DNA from: Bettongia penicillata ogilbyi
Taxonomy: Eukaryota > Chordata > Mammalia > Diprotodontia > Potoroidae
Length of the DNA: 64,000 bases
Reading direction: 5' to 3'
Assembly: GCA_023548195.1 (NCBI GenBank)
Contig: JAJHZJ010000014.1
Location: 16,220,718 to 16,284,717, forward strand
In this document: in pieces, positions 48,250-60,929 of the stretch
How positions within the stretch are numbered: the stretch's first letter is position 1
Layout: every line of letters starts with the position of its first letter
Made by a program: the position numbers and the translations under genes
The notes under the pieces: model-generated
What the model saw: the letters and a program-made list of their open reading frames with translations, nothing else
The model's database searches: none
What the model was told of the DNA's origin: nothing

Positions 48250-51200
48250 TATATAACAATGAATTTTTGAAAAATTTTTTTAAAAACATTTCAGCGAAAT
48301 TAACCACATAAAGAATCTGACATCGAGAGGAGGACCCAATAGTTTACCACCTCTGCAAAGCGTGGTCATTGTCATCTGACATCATCCAGCTTTGTTTGTT
48401 ATTATAGTCATGGTGTATAATAGTTTCCTGGTCAGTTTGTTTCAGCTTCAGTTTATTTCTCTATTTCGTAGTCACCATTTTTTGTAGCATAGTACTATTC
48501 CATTACGTTGACATACCACAGTTTGCTTGGCCATTTCCCATTTGGAGGGCTCCCACGTTGTTGGTAATTCTTTCATACTGCAGAGACTGGTGGTATTTTT
48601 TGGTGTATACAGATAGGACCTTTCTTTTTGTTGTTAACCTTGGGTATAGTGGGATCTGGGTCACAAGGTATAGCACTGTAGTCACTTTCTTCACATAATT
48701 TCATATTACTTTGCATAATATTTGTATTAATTCATGTGCCTATCTTTCCACAATCCTTCCAACACTGACTTCCCACCCTTTATCACCCTTGACAATTTGG
48801 TGAAACCTCAGAGTTATTTTGATTTGCGTTTGTCTTAGTAGTTATTTTGAGCAGTTTTATATATAATGGTTTGTTTTTCATTCGAGAATTGTTCATTCAT
48901 GTCCTTTGTACAGTTATCCATTGGGGAATAGTTTTTATTGATGTTAGATTCCTAAATATCCTGAATATCTGATCTCTACCAAAGATAATTAATGCAAAGA
49001 CTATTTCTGCAATCAGCCACCTAATTTCTTAGCCTGGTTATGTTAATTTTTTATTTTCAAAAGCTTTAAAATTTTGTACATTTGAAATAAGCCATTTTAT
49101 CCTTTGTGACTGCTCTTGTCCCTTGTTTAAAGAGTTCTCCCTCTAGCTATAGCTGGCAAAGGTACGTTATCTGTTTTTCTTCCTCATTTCTTTTCCTGTG
49201 GTAGTCTTTAATATTCAGATCATGTATCCATTTTAGGATTATTATAGTACATGGTATATAAGATATTTACACCTAATTTGTGCTGAATTGCTTTCTAATT
49301 TTTTTCAGCAATATTTGTCCAATAGGAAAGTCTTATGAGGTATGTAAAATAGCATGCAGACAACTATAATTTAGGGGCATTGAGCCGCTGAAGATTCTTG
49401 AACATGGCATCTTATCTTCAGACTCCTGTTTTAAGAATATCAGTTTTGACAACCTTGGGGAGGATAGGTGAGAGAGGAGCGTAGCTGCAGCCAGGGGCTG
49501 TTGCCATAGTCTAGGTAAGAGGTGATAAAGGCCTGAATTAGAGTGGTAGCCATGTGGCTAGAGAGAAGACATGTAATCTTTAGAATTCTTCAAAACTCAA
49601 CTCAGGTCCCATTTTTTTATTCCCCTGACAACCAGTTACATCCTCTACTAAAATTAACCTGTGTTTATTTAATATACGTACATACCATCTTTCTTTTTTT
49701 TAACTTTTCCTTACCTGTTTTTTGTCAGTATTTTTTCTTTTTTACTACTGAAACTTAAATACACAAAAAAGAAAAGCAAACATTATAAATTTAAGTACTG
49801 AAACTTAAATATAAAATAAGAAAGAAAGCATGTCATGTGCACAGTGGAATGTAAGAAAGAATTCAAAATATATAGCAGTAAATTTCCATTTCAAGAAAGC
49901 CTATACAATAAATACTATGTGTTGTGTTGAGAGCTGTCCATCTTTGCTTTACTTCCTCCTAAGTTTACTTTTGTTCTCTGCTGTGCACTTTTTACTTTTT
50001 TTCCCCCTTCCTCCTCCTCTCCCCCGCAAAAGCTACAGTTAATTGAGAATATATTTATATATGGATATAAATATGTTCATACCCATATACCTAAACACAC
50101 ATACATACATAAATACATAGACATACTTTCCCTAACAAATTCTACTTATTTTTGTTTTAATATTTGTGTAGGTTTCTTATTTTCTATCCCTCATAACTCC
50201 TCTACTTCTACCCACTACCTTGCCCTCCTATTACTTAATCTACCCCTGACCCCCAAGAATCCTTCCCTTATCCTCCCATTCCCACAAATCTAAACATTCT
50301 TCTATACATTCCTTTGACCTGTTCCCTCACCTTCCCCTGTAGAGATCCCTCCCTCATCCTCTTCCCCCCTTCCTATCTCTGTTTTTTTTATTTTTTTCTG
50401 AATTGAGAAGACTTATACTCTTGTAGATTTATATGTATTGTTCCCTCTTAAATACATTCCCTTGAAAGTAAGTTTCTAAAACTAATAGCCCATCTAATTC
50501 TTCTATGTCTGTTCTTCCTCTCTTACCTCATTTGTATAAGATAATTATTGTTTTTATCTGTTCATAGAGTCCCAGGGGTGGGGAGCTTGCAGCCTCAAGG
50601 TCACATGTTGGCCTTCTAAGTCCTCAATTGTAACCCTTTCACTGAATCCAAGCTTCACAAAACAAATCCCCTTCCTAAGATTTATTCTGTATAATTTGGA
50701 CTCAGTCAAAAGGTCGTACCCAAGGACCTAGAAGGCCACAGGTTCCCCACCCCTGTCCTAGATAGTTTTACTTTTTGAAGTCATATCATACACAGGTCTA
50801 CCCCAATCTTATGAACTACCCAGCTACTAATAACAATTTTAGGCATATGTTTTACATTTTATATACATGAAAAGTAAATAGTCTGTCCTTATTGAGTTCC
50901 TTGTAATTAGTCTTTGGTATCTACCTTATATTTCTCTTGACTCTTATGTGTCAAATTTTCTGTTAAGTTCAGATTTGGTTTGTTTTTTTAACATCTGACA
51001 GTTCATTAAATGTCCATTTTTTTTCCGTTCAGGATTATGCTTAGCTTTTGCTGGGTATGATATTTTTGGCCAGAGCCCCAGTTCTTTTGCTCTTTGATAT
51101 TTAGTGTTCCAAGACCTGAGGTCTTTCAGTGCCTCTGCTGCCAGTTCCTGTGTGATTCTAATTCTGGCACTATCATATTTAAATTGGTTTTAGGTTTTTT

Positions 51201-51660
51201 TTTTTTTTTTTTGCTGCTTGTAATATTTTATCCTTGAGCTGGGGGTTTTTGGAACTTGACTAAAATATTCCTGTGGGTTTTCCTCATAGGATCTCTTTGA
51301 GGTGGTGGTTGGTGGATTTTTTTCTATTTCTACTTGCCCATCTTGTTCTAATGCTTCAGGACAATTTTCTTTAATTATTTTTTGTTTTGTTGTATCAGGA
51401 TTCTTTTTTTGATGATAGCTTTCAGGTAGTCACATTATTCTTATGTTTTCTCTTCTTGATCTGTTCTCCAGATCAGTTTTTTCATTCTTTATATTGTTTC
51501 TTGTTCTCTTATAACTTCTTTGGCTTACCCTTCCTAATTCTGATTTTCAGGGAGTTATTTTCTTCCTTAAGGTTCTGGATCTAATTGGTTGACTTTCATT
51601 TCACAATCACAATCAGAAATTGTTTTTCTTGGACTTTTTTTTTGTTGTTTGTTTTTAGTC
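48250..51660 (-). mobile_element. Old L1, minus strand: ORF2 C-terminus, spacer and ORF1
   Basis: Left part 48380-48960 carries the complement of the ORF2 C-terminal region (TACCACAGTTTGCTTGGCCATTTCCC). Middle 49660-50570 is spacer-like. Right part 50900-51620 is the complement of ORF1 coiled coil and RRM (GATCTGTTCTCCAGATC). The MITE at 50573 interrupts it. No open frame remains. Confidence 0.6.
50573..50758. mobile_element. Palindromic MITE, copy 2 (nearly complete, hAT-like)
   Basis: The ends CAGGGGTGGGGA and TCCCCACCCCTG form a perfect 12-bp terminal inverted repeat. The arms pair along their length (AGGACCTAGAAGGCC against GGCCTTCTAAGTCCT). There is no coding capacity. A flanking duplication is not clear. 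Confidence 0.75.
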
Positions 51661-51689
51661 TTTCCTCAATCTCTCTCATTTGATTTATC

Positions 51690-52290
51690 CAGATCCAGAT
51701 AGAATAAGGGAAAGGGACCCACTTTAGGAATTCTAAGTTTCATATAGAAGGTGGTACTTGAGCTGTATCTTGAATGAAGAGAAAGGTTCAGTGAGTTAGG
51801 GAAAGGAGGGTCTACATTCTAACATGGTACCAAGATAAGGAAATGGGAGTATGAAGAATAGAGAGAAGACTAGATTGCAGAATTTAAGAGGGCAAGCAAT
51901 GTACAGTAAGGCTGGAAAGATAAGTAAAATCATTTTGTCAACTAACTAGGATGGATTGGAGCGGGGAGATACTTAGGAGAGTGTTGTAATAATCTGGGCA
52001 AGACGTGAAGGCCAGAATTTAAATGGTGCCTATGTGAATAGAAAAAAGAGTGTCTAGAGTGTCATGGACATAGAAATGATAATGAGCATAGCCACGTTTT
52101 TTGAGGAGTTTGGCTATGTAGCAGTAGGACAATAGCTTGAGGAGATGGTAGAATTTTGAATACAGAAAAATAAATGAATGTTGTGACACAGTTAGATTAG
52201 GCAATATATTGTGATAGAACATGTATATTGAACAGGAGCAACAGATAGACAGTTAGCCAAGTCTAGAATTGTAAAGGAGGAAGGGATCAG
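51690..52290 (+). repeat. Dispersed repeat fragment
   Basis: GGTGGTACTTGAGCTGTATCTTGAATG, AGAGTGTTGTAATAATCTGGGC and the preceding AGATACTTAGGAGAG belong to the long dispersed family seen near 41.5 and 57.5 kb. Confidence 0.45.
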
Positions 52291-52458
52291 TTTGAATTTT
52301 ACCTAGTTATTTCTGTAGCCTTTCCATTGAGCTTTGGTCAGGGTCCTGTGTAAAGCACAAATCTTAGTTAGATAGATCCTTGAGTTTTGGGGTTCATTTA
52401 ATCTGTTCTTCTAAGTAACTCTGACTCAAACTCCTCCTCCCCTTTTTTAAAACACCAG

Positions 52459-52529
52459 TGTTTTTCTGTTGAAGTTATATGCCTGCAAATCAGGGAGCAC
52501 CAGTCACCAAAGAATCAAAATTGCCAGTG
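52459..52529 (+). other. Possible short exon with an upstream ATG
   Basis: A 71-bp segment is bounded by a pyrimidine-containing acceptor (AAACACCAG) and a donor (GTATGC). Its ATG at 52479 opens 17 codons, MPANQGAPVTKESKLPV, in phase up to the donor. It lies in SRP54 intron 1. Spliced directly to the SRP54 coding exon it would be out of frame, so it would act as an upstream ORF or belong to another transcript. It may equally be chance. Confidence 0.2.
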
Positions 52530-53210
52530 GTATGCATTTTTAAGGGGGAATAGAGAGAAATATGGTGACAATGAAAGGGCTGTAGCATATTATCAATGAA
52601 GATTTGCACACAAGGAGTGATGTAAAATTTTTTATCTAAAAAGTGTATGACTTAGTAAAGGAAATGAGCCAGTCATATGTCAAGAGCAATGTGCATCAGA
52701 CTGGTAATTACAAAATGCCAAGAGGTCTAGAGGAATACCCCTGGCATGTTGAGTATATTCTTTATGAAGGCTATTTAAGTATCACATAATAAAACAAGGC
52801 ATTGATGGGTTGTAGGCAGTATTCCTGGAGAAAATACTCAGAATGATAGGATCTGGCACCCATTGAAGTATGAACATAGAGAATAGCAACAGATAACAGA
52901 TGCCATGAATATATGAATATATGCTTGTTTTTCCTCTGTATTTTTCTCCATTCTTCAATACTTTCTTTTACATCCTTCTGTGCCTTAAACTTGCCAGTAA
53001 CATCTTAAATTGTTTACTAGCCTTTAGAACTAGATATTGTTGATTCCTGATTTGGAAATTGCCTTCCACGTTATAGCAGATTTTTTATCATATGCTCCAA
53101 ATTTTGTTTGTCAACCAATGATTATCAGATGAACGGACTGCATAGTTAGCATGTGATTTTCTAGTGCAGTGATACATTTTTATAATGTTGGGTCCCAGCT
53201 TTTAAAGGCT
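52530..53210. other. Unassigned SRP54 intron 1 sequence
   Basis: Nothing recognised apart from a possible unnamed repeat at 52600-52890, similar to 22.8-23.0 kb. Confidence 0.3.
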
Positions 53211-53214
53211 CATA

Positions 53215-55400
53215 ATATATACACTTTTTTGTTTTTGTTTATTTTTCCCCAGTTACATGTAAAAACAATTTTTAACATTACTTTTTAAAACTTTGAGTTC
53301 AAATTTTCTCCCTTCTTCCTTCCCCTCACTGAGAAGGCAAGCAGTTCGAGATAGGTTATTACATGTATAGTCATGCAAAACATTTCTATACTAGTCATGG
53401 TGTGAGAGAAAGCATAGACCAAAAAAAAAAATCCTCAAGATAAATAAAGTAAAAAAAGTATGCTTCAATCTGTATTCAGACACCATCAGTTCTTTCTCTG
53501 GGGATGGATAGCATTTTTCATCATAAAAACTTTAGAGTTATCTTAGATTGTTGTATTGCTGAGAATATTAAGTCATTCACAACTTATCATTTTATAAGAT
53601 TGCTGCTACTTTCTACATAGTACTTTTCATTTTGCATTAGCTTATACGTCTTTCCAAGTTTTTCTGAGAGAATCTCACTCATCATTTCTTATAGCACAAT
53701 AATATTCCATCATAATCACATACCACAATCTGTTCAGCCGTAACTAAATTGATAGGCATCCCCTCAATTGCCAATTCTTTTCCCCCAGAAAAGAACTGCT
53801 ATAAATATTTTTGCACATATAAGTCCTTTTTCTTTTTTTTCTCTTTTTTTTTATCTCTTTTGGGATACAGACTTAAGCGTGGTATTGCTATGTCAAAGTG
53901 TATGTATGGTTTTATAGCCCTTTGGGCATAGTTCCAAATTTCTCAACAGAATGATTGAATCAGTTCACCACTCCACCAACAGTGCATTAATGTCTAATTT
54001 TTCCCACATCCCCTCCGTTTTTTGTCATTTTTCTTTTCTGTCCTATTAGCCAATCTAATAGATGTGAGGTAGTACCTCAAAATTGTTTTAATTTGCATTT
54101 CTCCAATCAGTAGTGAGTTAGAGCATTTTTCATGTGACTGTAGATAACTTTGATTACTTCATTTGAAAAATTGTTCATTTCTTTTCATCATTTATTAATT
54201 GCAAAATGGCTCTTATTTTTATAATTATGACTCAGTTCTCCACATGTTTGAGAAATGAGGCCTTTATCAGAGAAACTTGCTTCAGAAATTTTTTCAAAGT
54301 TACTATTGCTAACTGTATTTCCCTCTGTACTGTTCCTTCCATTTATTGTATTCTCTCTCTCCTTTCACCCTGTTCCTCCTCAAAAGTCTTTTGCTTCTGT
54401 CTACCCCCCTTCCCCGCTCTGCTATTCTGTAGAACTAATATGATAATTACAGCATCTGTGGCAGTTATGAATATGACTGTGCAATTCTGAATTGCAAAAT
54501 ATAACAAACTCTTCACATGGCAGACAGAACCAGAACATTTAAACACCAGAAAGCCGAATCCCAATACCAGAAAGCCAAATCCATCATAACCACAAATCTG
54601 TACACAATAGCAATGCAGAGGGTCCCATCATTCCCAAGCCTTGCTCCTGCTAGGGCCTTCTCACAAAGGAATACTCCCAGCTTGCTGCTATTTCCTCTTT
54701 CTCCCTCAACTCTAACTGCTTTGACCAACTTTCCCTCAGCTCTGCCTCACTCTCCCTGCTCCACCCATTTTGCAAGCTCCTCCTACCACAGACTCATGTG
54801 ACTCAAACAGGTCACATGGGCCTGTTAATGGATGGAAAAGATATTTCCATTATGCAAAAATACATTAACAATACACCTTCTTACTTTCCTGTAGAGTAAG
54901 ATAGATTTCTATACCCATTTGTGTTTGTTACTCACTCTTTGAGCCAAGTCTGATGAGAATAAGGTTCACTCATTTCCCCCCACCTCCATCTCCATTGTGA
55001 AATCTTTTTCTCACCTCTTTAATCTGAGATAATTTACCCCATTCTACTTTCTTTCAGTACATTCTTCTCTCATCCCTTAGTTTTATTTTTTTAGATATCT
55101 TCCCTTCATATCCAACTCTCATACCTGTGCCCTGTGTCTATATATACTCCTTCTAACTGCCCTAATAATGAGAAAGTTCTTAGGAGTTAGAAGTATCATC
55201 TTACCATGTATGAATGTTTGGGAGAGAGCTCACCAACTTTGGTCCACCATCGTGGCTCCATGTCCTATATAGTTTTTTTGTCTCTGTAGTTATATAAATT
55301 TTGTCATACTTTGAGGAAGAGAATACAAAATTTTTCTAACTTTGTTAGTATGATTCTATTATATGAATAGTATATTATCTATAATTTGATCTGGAGCAGT
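53215..55400 (-). mobile_element. L1, minus strand, interrupted by a solo LTR
   Basis: 53215-54425 carries the L1 3' UTR and ORF2 C-terminal region (ATTCAGACACCATCAGTTCTTTCTC, TGTTCAGCCGTAACTAAATTG). 54885-55240 carries spacer-type sequence (ATGAGAATAAGGTTCACTCA, TCTGAGATAATTTACCCCATTC). The LTR lies between them. Parts of ORF2 are missing, so the element was already deleted or is a chimera. Confidence 0.65.
54428..54875 (-). mobile_element. Solo LTR, second copy of the family at 16.3 kb
   Basis: Read on the minus strand it starts TGTATTGTTAATG and ends AGTTCTACA. It shares AGGCCCATGTGA, GAGTCACAT, GGAGGAGCTTGC and TTGGCTTTCTGGTAT with the plus-strand copy. Length is about 448 bp. It sits inside the L1, so it is younger than that L1. 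No retroviral genes are attached. Confidence 0.6.
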
Positions 55401-55509
55401 AGTTCTTAGATTTTTTTCAACCTTTGGACTGTGAGACAAATGACTCAACTGAATCATCTATCCCATTCTTGTCATTCCCACTCCCACTCCCTATTCCCAA
55501 GCTTATAGA

Positions 55510-55700
55510 TTTTGGTCTAGAAAGAGCCTTAGAGGCCAATAATCCAGTCCCCTCATTTTACAGATAAGGAACCTGGGGCCAAGAGAGGTTAAGTGACTTG
55601 CCCAGAGTCACATAGCTAGCAAGTATCTGAGGCTGGATTTGGGCAGAAGTCTTTATGATTTCAACTCCAGACTTTATGTTCTACTATCCTATGCAGCTTC
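55510..55700 (+). mobile_element. MIR/THER-type SINE
   Basis: AGAAAGAGCCTTAGAGGCCAATAATCCAGTCCC, CATTTTACAGATAAGGAACC and GGTTAAGTGACTTGCCCAGAGTCACATAGC are the standard marsupial/therian layout. Confidence 0.8.
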
Positions 55701-56069
55701 ACCAGTTGAAAAGGCAGTGATCTTAAGTTGAGGCAAGAAGAAAAATGGAAACTGGGGGGACAGATGAGGCTCTTGCCCAAACACACTGAACCAAACACTA
55801 CCACCAAGCTGGAATTATTTATAAGATTTATGTTATTTTTTTTTAGTAAGACAGCAGAGAGTGATAGTATATAACCTGAGACTTTATCTTTATGGAGTCA
55901 GATTAGATTATTGCAAAAATCCCTTCTAACTTTTAACCCATATGCTTTTAAATTTTGAGAATGAACTTGTTTTCTTAAGAAGCAAAAAGTATTTTCAACC
56001 TACAGACCATCTACAGGAGGGGATTTTATGTCATGGGCCCCTTTGGCAGTCTGGTGAAGTCTATGAACC

Positions 56070-56690
56070 CCTTCTGAGAGTGATTTTTTTTTTTAAATAT
56101 TATCAGTATTTTTTAAAAAAATTTTTGAGTTTCAAATTCTCTCCTGCCCACCTCTTAAGAGGGCATGCAATATATCAATTATACATGTGAAGTCATCCAA
56201 AACATTTCTATATTAGCCATCCTGCATGTAAATAAAAAGACAGCTAAAGAAATAAATAAAAAAGCAAGAAACATTTAAAAAAGTGAAAAAAGTATGCTTT
56301 AATTTGCACTCAAAGTGAAGATAGAATTTTTCATTGTGAATCCTTTGGAATTGTCTTGGATCATCCTATTGATCAGAGTAGTTATAAGTCTTTCACATTT
56401 CATCATTCCAATATTACCGCTACTATATACAGTATTCTTCTGGTTTTGCTCACTGCACTTTGCCTCAGTTTACATAAGTCTTCTCAGATTATTCTAAAAC
56501 CATCCTGCTCATCACTTATTACAATACAGTAATATTCTATCACAATCATATACTACAATTTATTCAGCCATTCCCTCATTGATAGGCATCTCCTCAGTTT
56601 GTATTTCTTTGCCAATACACAAAAAGAACTGCTATAAATCTTTATACATACAAGTCCTTTTCCTTCTAATTTCTTTGGGCTATAGCAGAG
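56070..56690 (-). mobile_element. L1 3' end with ORF2 C-terminal part
   Basis: CAAATTCTCTCCTGCCCACC and TGCTTTAATTTGCACTCAAAG at the left, then ATTTATTCAGCCATTCCCTCATTG and CAGTTTGTATTTCTTTGCC. Truncated near 56690. Confidence 0.65.
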
Positions 56691-56977
56691 TAATGTTTTT
56701 AAACAAAAATATATTGTTTTACAAAAACAACCAATTATATTCAAGTACAGATATAAAAATATTAAACAAATTCACATGACCCAGGATAAAAACCCCTGAT
56801 TGCAGGGGTTTTGTGAGGTAACATGTGAGGTAACTAGGGTAGAGCAGTGACACAAAATTCAAGAGAGAACAGAATATCCAGGAGGATGCTTTATCAGAAA
56901 CAAAAGAGAGACTAAGCAAAATTAAGTCTAAGAAAAATCTTTTCATGTTTAGCAGTTAGGGGGTTTTTAGTTTCCAT

Positions 56978-57165
56978 AGGATCTTAGGGTCAAAGATTTT
57001 AGAGCTGAAAGAGACCTCAGGTCTCTTTAATTTGAACAGTTTTCACTGAACTCTTTCATTTTACAGATGAGGACTCTAGAGGGTCAAGGGGGGTTAAATG
57101 ACTCACCCAAGTTCACATAGTAAAAATTGTAATGGAATTTGAAGCCAGTGCTCAGTAGCTAAATT
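56978..57165 (+). mobile_element. MIR/THER-type SINE
   Basis: AAAGATTTTAGAGCTGAAAGAGACCTCAGG, CATTTTACAGATGAGGACTC and GGGTTAAATGACTCACCC give a clear copy. Confidence 0.75.
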
Positions 57166-57169
57166 GGGT

Positions 57170-57790
57170 TTAAAGCATCAGCACTTTAGTAGACAATGGG
57201 GATACAGACAAAAATAGTACACCGCCTCCCATCATGGGCCTTAAACTCTACTGGGCATAAACTATGGAGCAAATAATTTTACTTGAGTGAGGTTTGGAAG
57301 CTAGACATAAGTGAATGGTGAACAAATCGGAAGTGCTGAGTTTTAAGATGGTGTTTGCTAAAAGTTTGACTGCCGAAAGGAAGAGGGACATAGGAGGATA
57401 GCTTCAGGAGATGGCAGGCTTGAATGAAAGGTTTTTTAAAAATTGTTTTTAAGGATGGGGGCGGGGGAGCAGAACACAAAGAAACTTGCCCCTGTCTGTA
57501 TGTAATATATAAAAAAAGATAGAAGATTAAGTGATCAAAGAAGCAAGTTCTTGGAATAGATATCAAAACACAAGTGGAATTGTTTAAGTAGAGGAGTAAC
57601 ATGGTCAGATCTGCTCATTAGAAAATCACTTTGGCAACTGTGTGGAGCACAGTTTGGAGTAGGGAGAAATTTGAGGCACGGAGACCAAACATGGAGTCTC
57701 TTGCAGTAACCTAGGAGAGAGAGGAGGAAAAGAGTCTCCAAAAAGGAGTTGCATTTGCATTTATAGCATACAATAAGAAATAATGGCAAC
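57170..57790 (+). repeat. Dispersed repeat fragment
   Basis: CAGCACTTTAGTAGACAATGG, CCCATCATGGGCCTTAAACTCTACTGG and CTCACTTTGGCAACTGTGTGGAG-like sequence (ATCACTTTGGCAACTGTGTGG) belong to the same family as 3.4, 41.5 and 51.7 kb. Confidence 0.5.
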
Positions 57791-58149
57791 AATGATAACA
57801 TATATTTGATCCATCACAGTATCAGCTTCTACAGGTATCCTTTATCAGTAGCAACTGAAACCGTGACATTGATTGTAGTAGTCAGAACAAGACAATGACT
57901 GATAAAAAGGAAGGCCACCTAAGACAATTTAACTCCTTTAGAATACCACCGATCTGTTTGTGACTTGATTTCTAAGGTAGCTAATTGTGGTGTCATAGAT
58001 AGCATTGTGACAAGGTAACTAGGGAAGAAATCTCTACCATTTACTTGCAAGCAGAGTAGTTACATAAAGAATAAGAGTTGGATAAGTAACAATGTTTCAT
58101 TCATTTCCTGTGAAGTAGCTACTCTTTCAAGTATTATAACTTCACAGTA

Positions 58150-58300
58150 AGTAGATCCTTTTAAACTATGTGACCTTTGTGAAAGTCAGTTAACCTCTCC
58201 AGGCCTCAGGATCCTCATCTTTAAAATGATGGAGTTGGATTGGATCAATAAGCTCCCTTCCCAAGTCTAGGTCTATGATCCTCTTATTCGGAATTAATTC
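58150..58300 (+). mobile_element. CORE-SINE fragment
   Basis: TTAACCTCTCCAGGCCTCAGGATCC and CATCTTTAAAATGATGGAGTTGG, with AGTCTAGGTCTATGATCC at the end, form the 3' part of a MIR-type copy. Confidence 0.55.
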
Positions 58301-58629
58301 AGTTGAGTGTGCTTGCTTTGTCTTTGTATACCCAACTCCTAGCACAGTGTCTGGCACGTAGAAAGTATTTTATAAATTGTTTATTTGTTTCATCTTTTTA
58401 AATGCCTCTTGTCCAGATTATTTTATTCATTCTCAGAGGTGCTTTTTCTTTTCTTTTCTTTATATTTTTTCTTATTCATTTTTACTCTACCAGAATACTT
58501 TTTTCTCTTTCACCTTAAGAGGGCAAATTTCTAACTAGCTATTCAGGAAGATTTCCTATAAAAATTTCTGGAAATTTTCTGGAAAAAATTTCTGGGAAAC
58601 TGGAAATTAGGTTTAGAACAGCATCTTAG

Positions 58630-59760
58630 AACAAAATAATATACTACTACAATAAGCTCAAATGATAAAAATAGTAGACCATAACAAGTTCAAAATGGAT
58701 ATGACCTGAATAAAGTATAAAAGAAAAATGAGAAGAGTATTATCCATTTAACTTTTTATAGGAGTGGATAGAAGAATTCTTAACCAAACAGATAATAAAG
58801 GCAATCAGAAGAATAATTTTGATCACATGAAACTGAAAAGCTTTTGCACAAAAAAATTAACAAAACTAGTATAAGAAGTAAGGAAATCAATTGGGGGGGA
58901 AGTCTGCATCGAAAATGTCTCGTAAGTGTCTGATTGGGATTGATTGGATCTGTGATTTATTGTTATGTGAAATTCAGAATGAAGAACCTCCCTCTATTAC
59001 CTTCTCTGCAACATAGATGCCCAGTATTTAGGAAATTAACATTAGAAGTTGTTCCCCAATAACTTTGGTCAAAGGATATGAACAGATAGTTCTCAAAAGA
59101 ACCATAAAATATTAGCAACCTTTTGGGAAATTGCTTCAAGTAATTACTGATAAGAGAAATTCAAATAAGATCAACTTTGAGAATTTGCTTCACCTCCCCC
59201 ACCCCTGAAAATTGTCAAAGATGACAAAAGATGGGGGTTAAAAAGGATTGAAAAGATTGTGGCAGAAGGGAGCGTACTTGGTGAAGCTATGAATTGATCT
59301 AACCATTTTGGAAATTTGAAATTATGCAAAGAAAGTGATTACAGGAAGTCAGTGGCCAAAAAAATGTCCCATCTACATACAGTACATCAAAGAATTAATA
59401 GTAAGACTTTTGTTGTAGCAAAAAACAAGAAACAAAATTAAAGTTCATTAGTTGATAAATGTCTAAAAAAATTGTGGTACATGATGTAATGAATGTATTA
59501 AAATGATTATGCATAATAACATAGGAAGACATTAACCGATGCAGAGTGAAATAAGGAGAACCAGGAAAGAAAGAATACACATTGAATACAATATTGTAAA
59601 TGGAAGTATCAATACATTGATCAAAACTGAATACCTTGAAACATGAATGCCAGGCTTGACCCCAAAAAAAGAGAGAGGCAAAATTACTTTCCTGCTTTAT
59701 TTGCAGAGACTATGGGTGTGGTTCATTTCATATAATATCAGATTTTTTTGATATGCCAGG
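58630..59760 (+). mobile_element. L1 ORF2 3' part and 3' end, plus strand
   Basis: CACATGAAACTGAAAAGCTTTTGCACAAA, GGTCAAAGGATATGAACAGATAG, TAGTTGATAAATG, then AACACAAGGAGAACCAGG-like sequence at 59550 follow the order of L1 ORF2's C-terminal half. Frame is broken. Confidence 0.65.
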
Positions 59761-60929
59761 GTTAGTTTTGTCCAATTTATTTTCTTCATTATATCTTAGT
59801 TAGCTGGTGACATATCTGGCTGTCTGTGAGGGTAAAGAGATACAATGGGAAATATAGGCAAAGTAATATCAAAAGATGTCAAGAATTTATTTTTTGAAAA
59901 ACCATCTCCACAGGCAAAGACAGAGATGTAAGGATAATTTCTAAAGAAACAAAAGCTTATTTCATAATGACTGTCCACTGCTCACTGACTGCTAATTTTT
60001 CTTTTAAAATTAGCCTAGTATGAAATCACTTCTTATCTCATTAGAGGAACAATAAGGTTTGGTGGGTTTTGTTTTTCCTCTGAAGGGTAATTTAGAATCA
60101 GACTGTTAGAGCGTAGAGACTTTTAGGTATCTTCAGATTTAGTAGGTATAGATAGTGTATCTAGCTAGCAGATAGAATAAGTAAGGGAATGCATCTATTA
60201 AATTTTTGTTGTTTAGAAGTATTTATAATTAGTTTGTATAAGGCTTTGCAGTAGAAACTGTAGGAGAGGTGTAGGATGACTATTTTAACCAAATACCTAT
60301 TAAGCACATTTATTAATTACCTGGTACTGTGATAAGTGCTGAGATACAAATATGAGAAAAAAAGACAATCCCTGTTCTCAAGACAACACAACGGAAATTT
60401 TAAAAGGGTGAGAAAGTGGTGGGTGTGGTGCAGGGGGCATGATGGCTTCCAGAGTAGAGCAGCCCTATGGGAAATGAAGAAATGGCTAGCCTGGGGCCAG
60501 GAGGTGAGGGATAAGAAGCAGTTCACTTGTTTTAGTCATATCCAGTTCATATTGGGAAGGTAGGGGGTCCTTAATGGAGTTTTGGGGAGGAGCTCTTCAA
60601 TCCACTTTCCATTCAGGAGGGTCCCAAGGTAGAGGGTACTGCTGAGGTATGAGTACCAAGGCTGATTTGATCTTGAAGGATGATAATGTTTCTCTGAGCA
60701 TGATGAAGTACAAAGTAGGGCAGCCAGATGGGAAAAAAGAAATTCCCACTACCCAAAAGACTAACAAAGTATGGGTGAAGGGAGTGTTCCAGTAAGTGGA
60801 GTACCAGAGACACCTGTGACCTTCTCCTTTTCTTACCTTCCTAACTGGAAACTATAACCTGACTGCCTTCTCCTTTCTATGGTTTTTTCTATGGTATTTT
60901 GTTTTGGGGTTGTTTGTTTGTTTCTTTTG

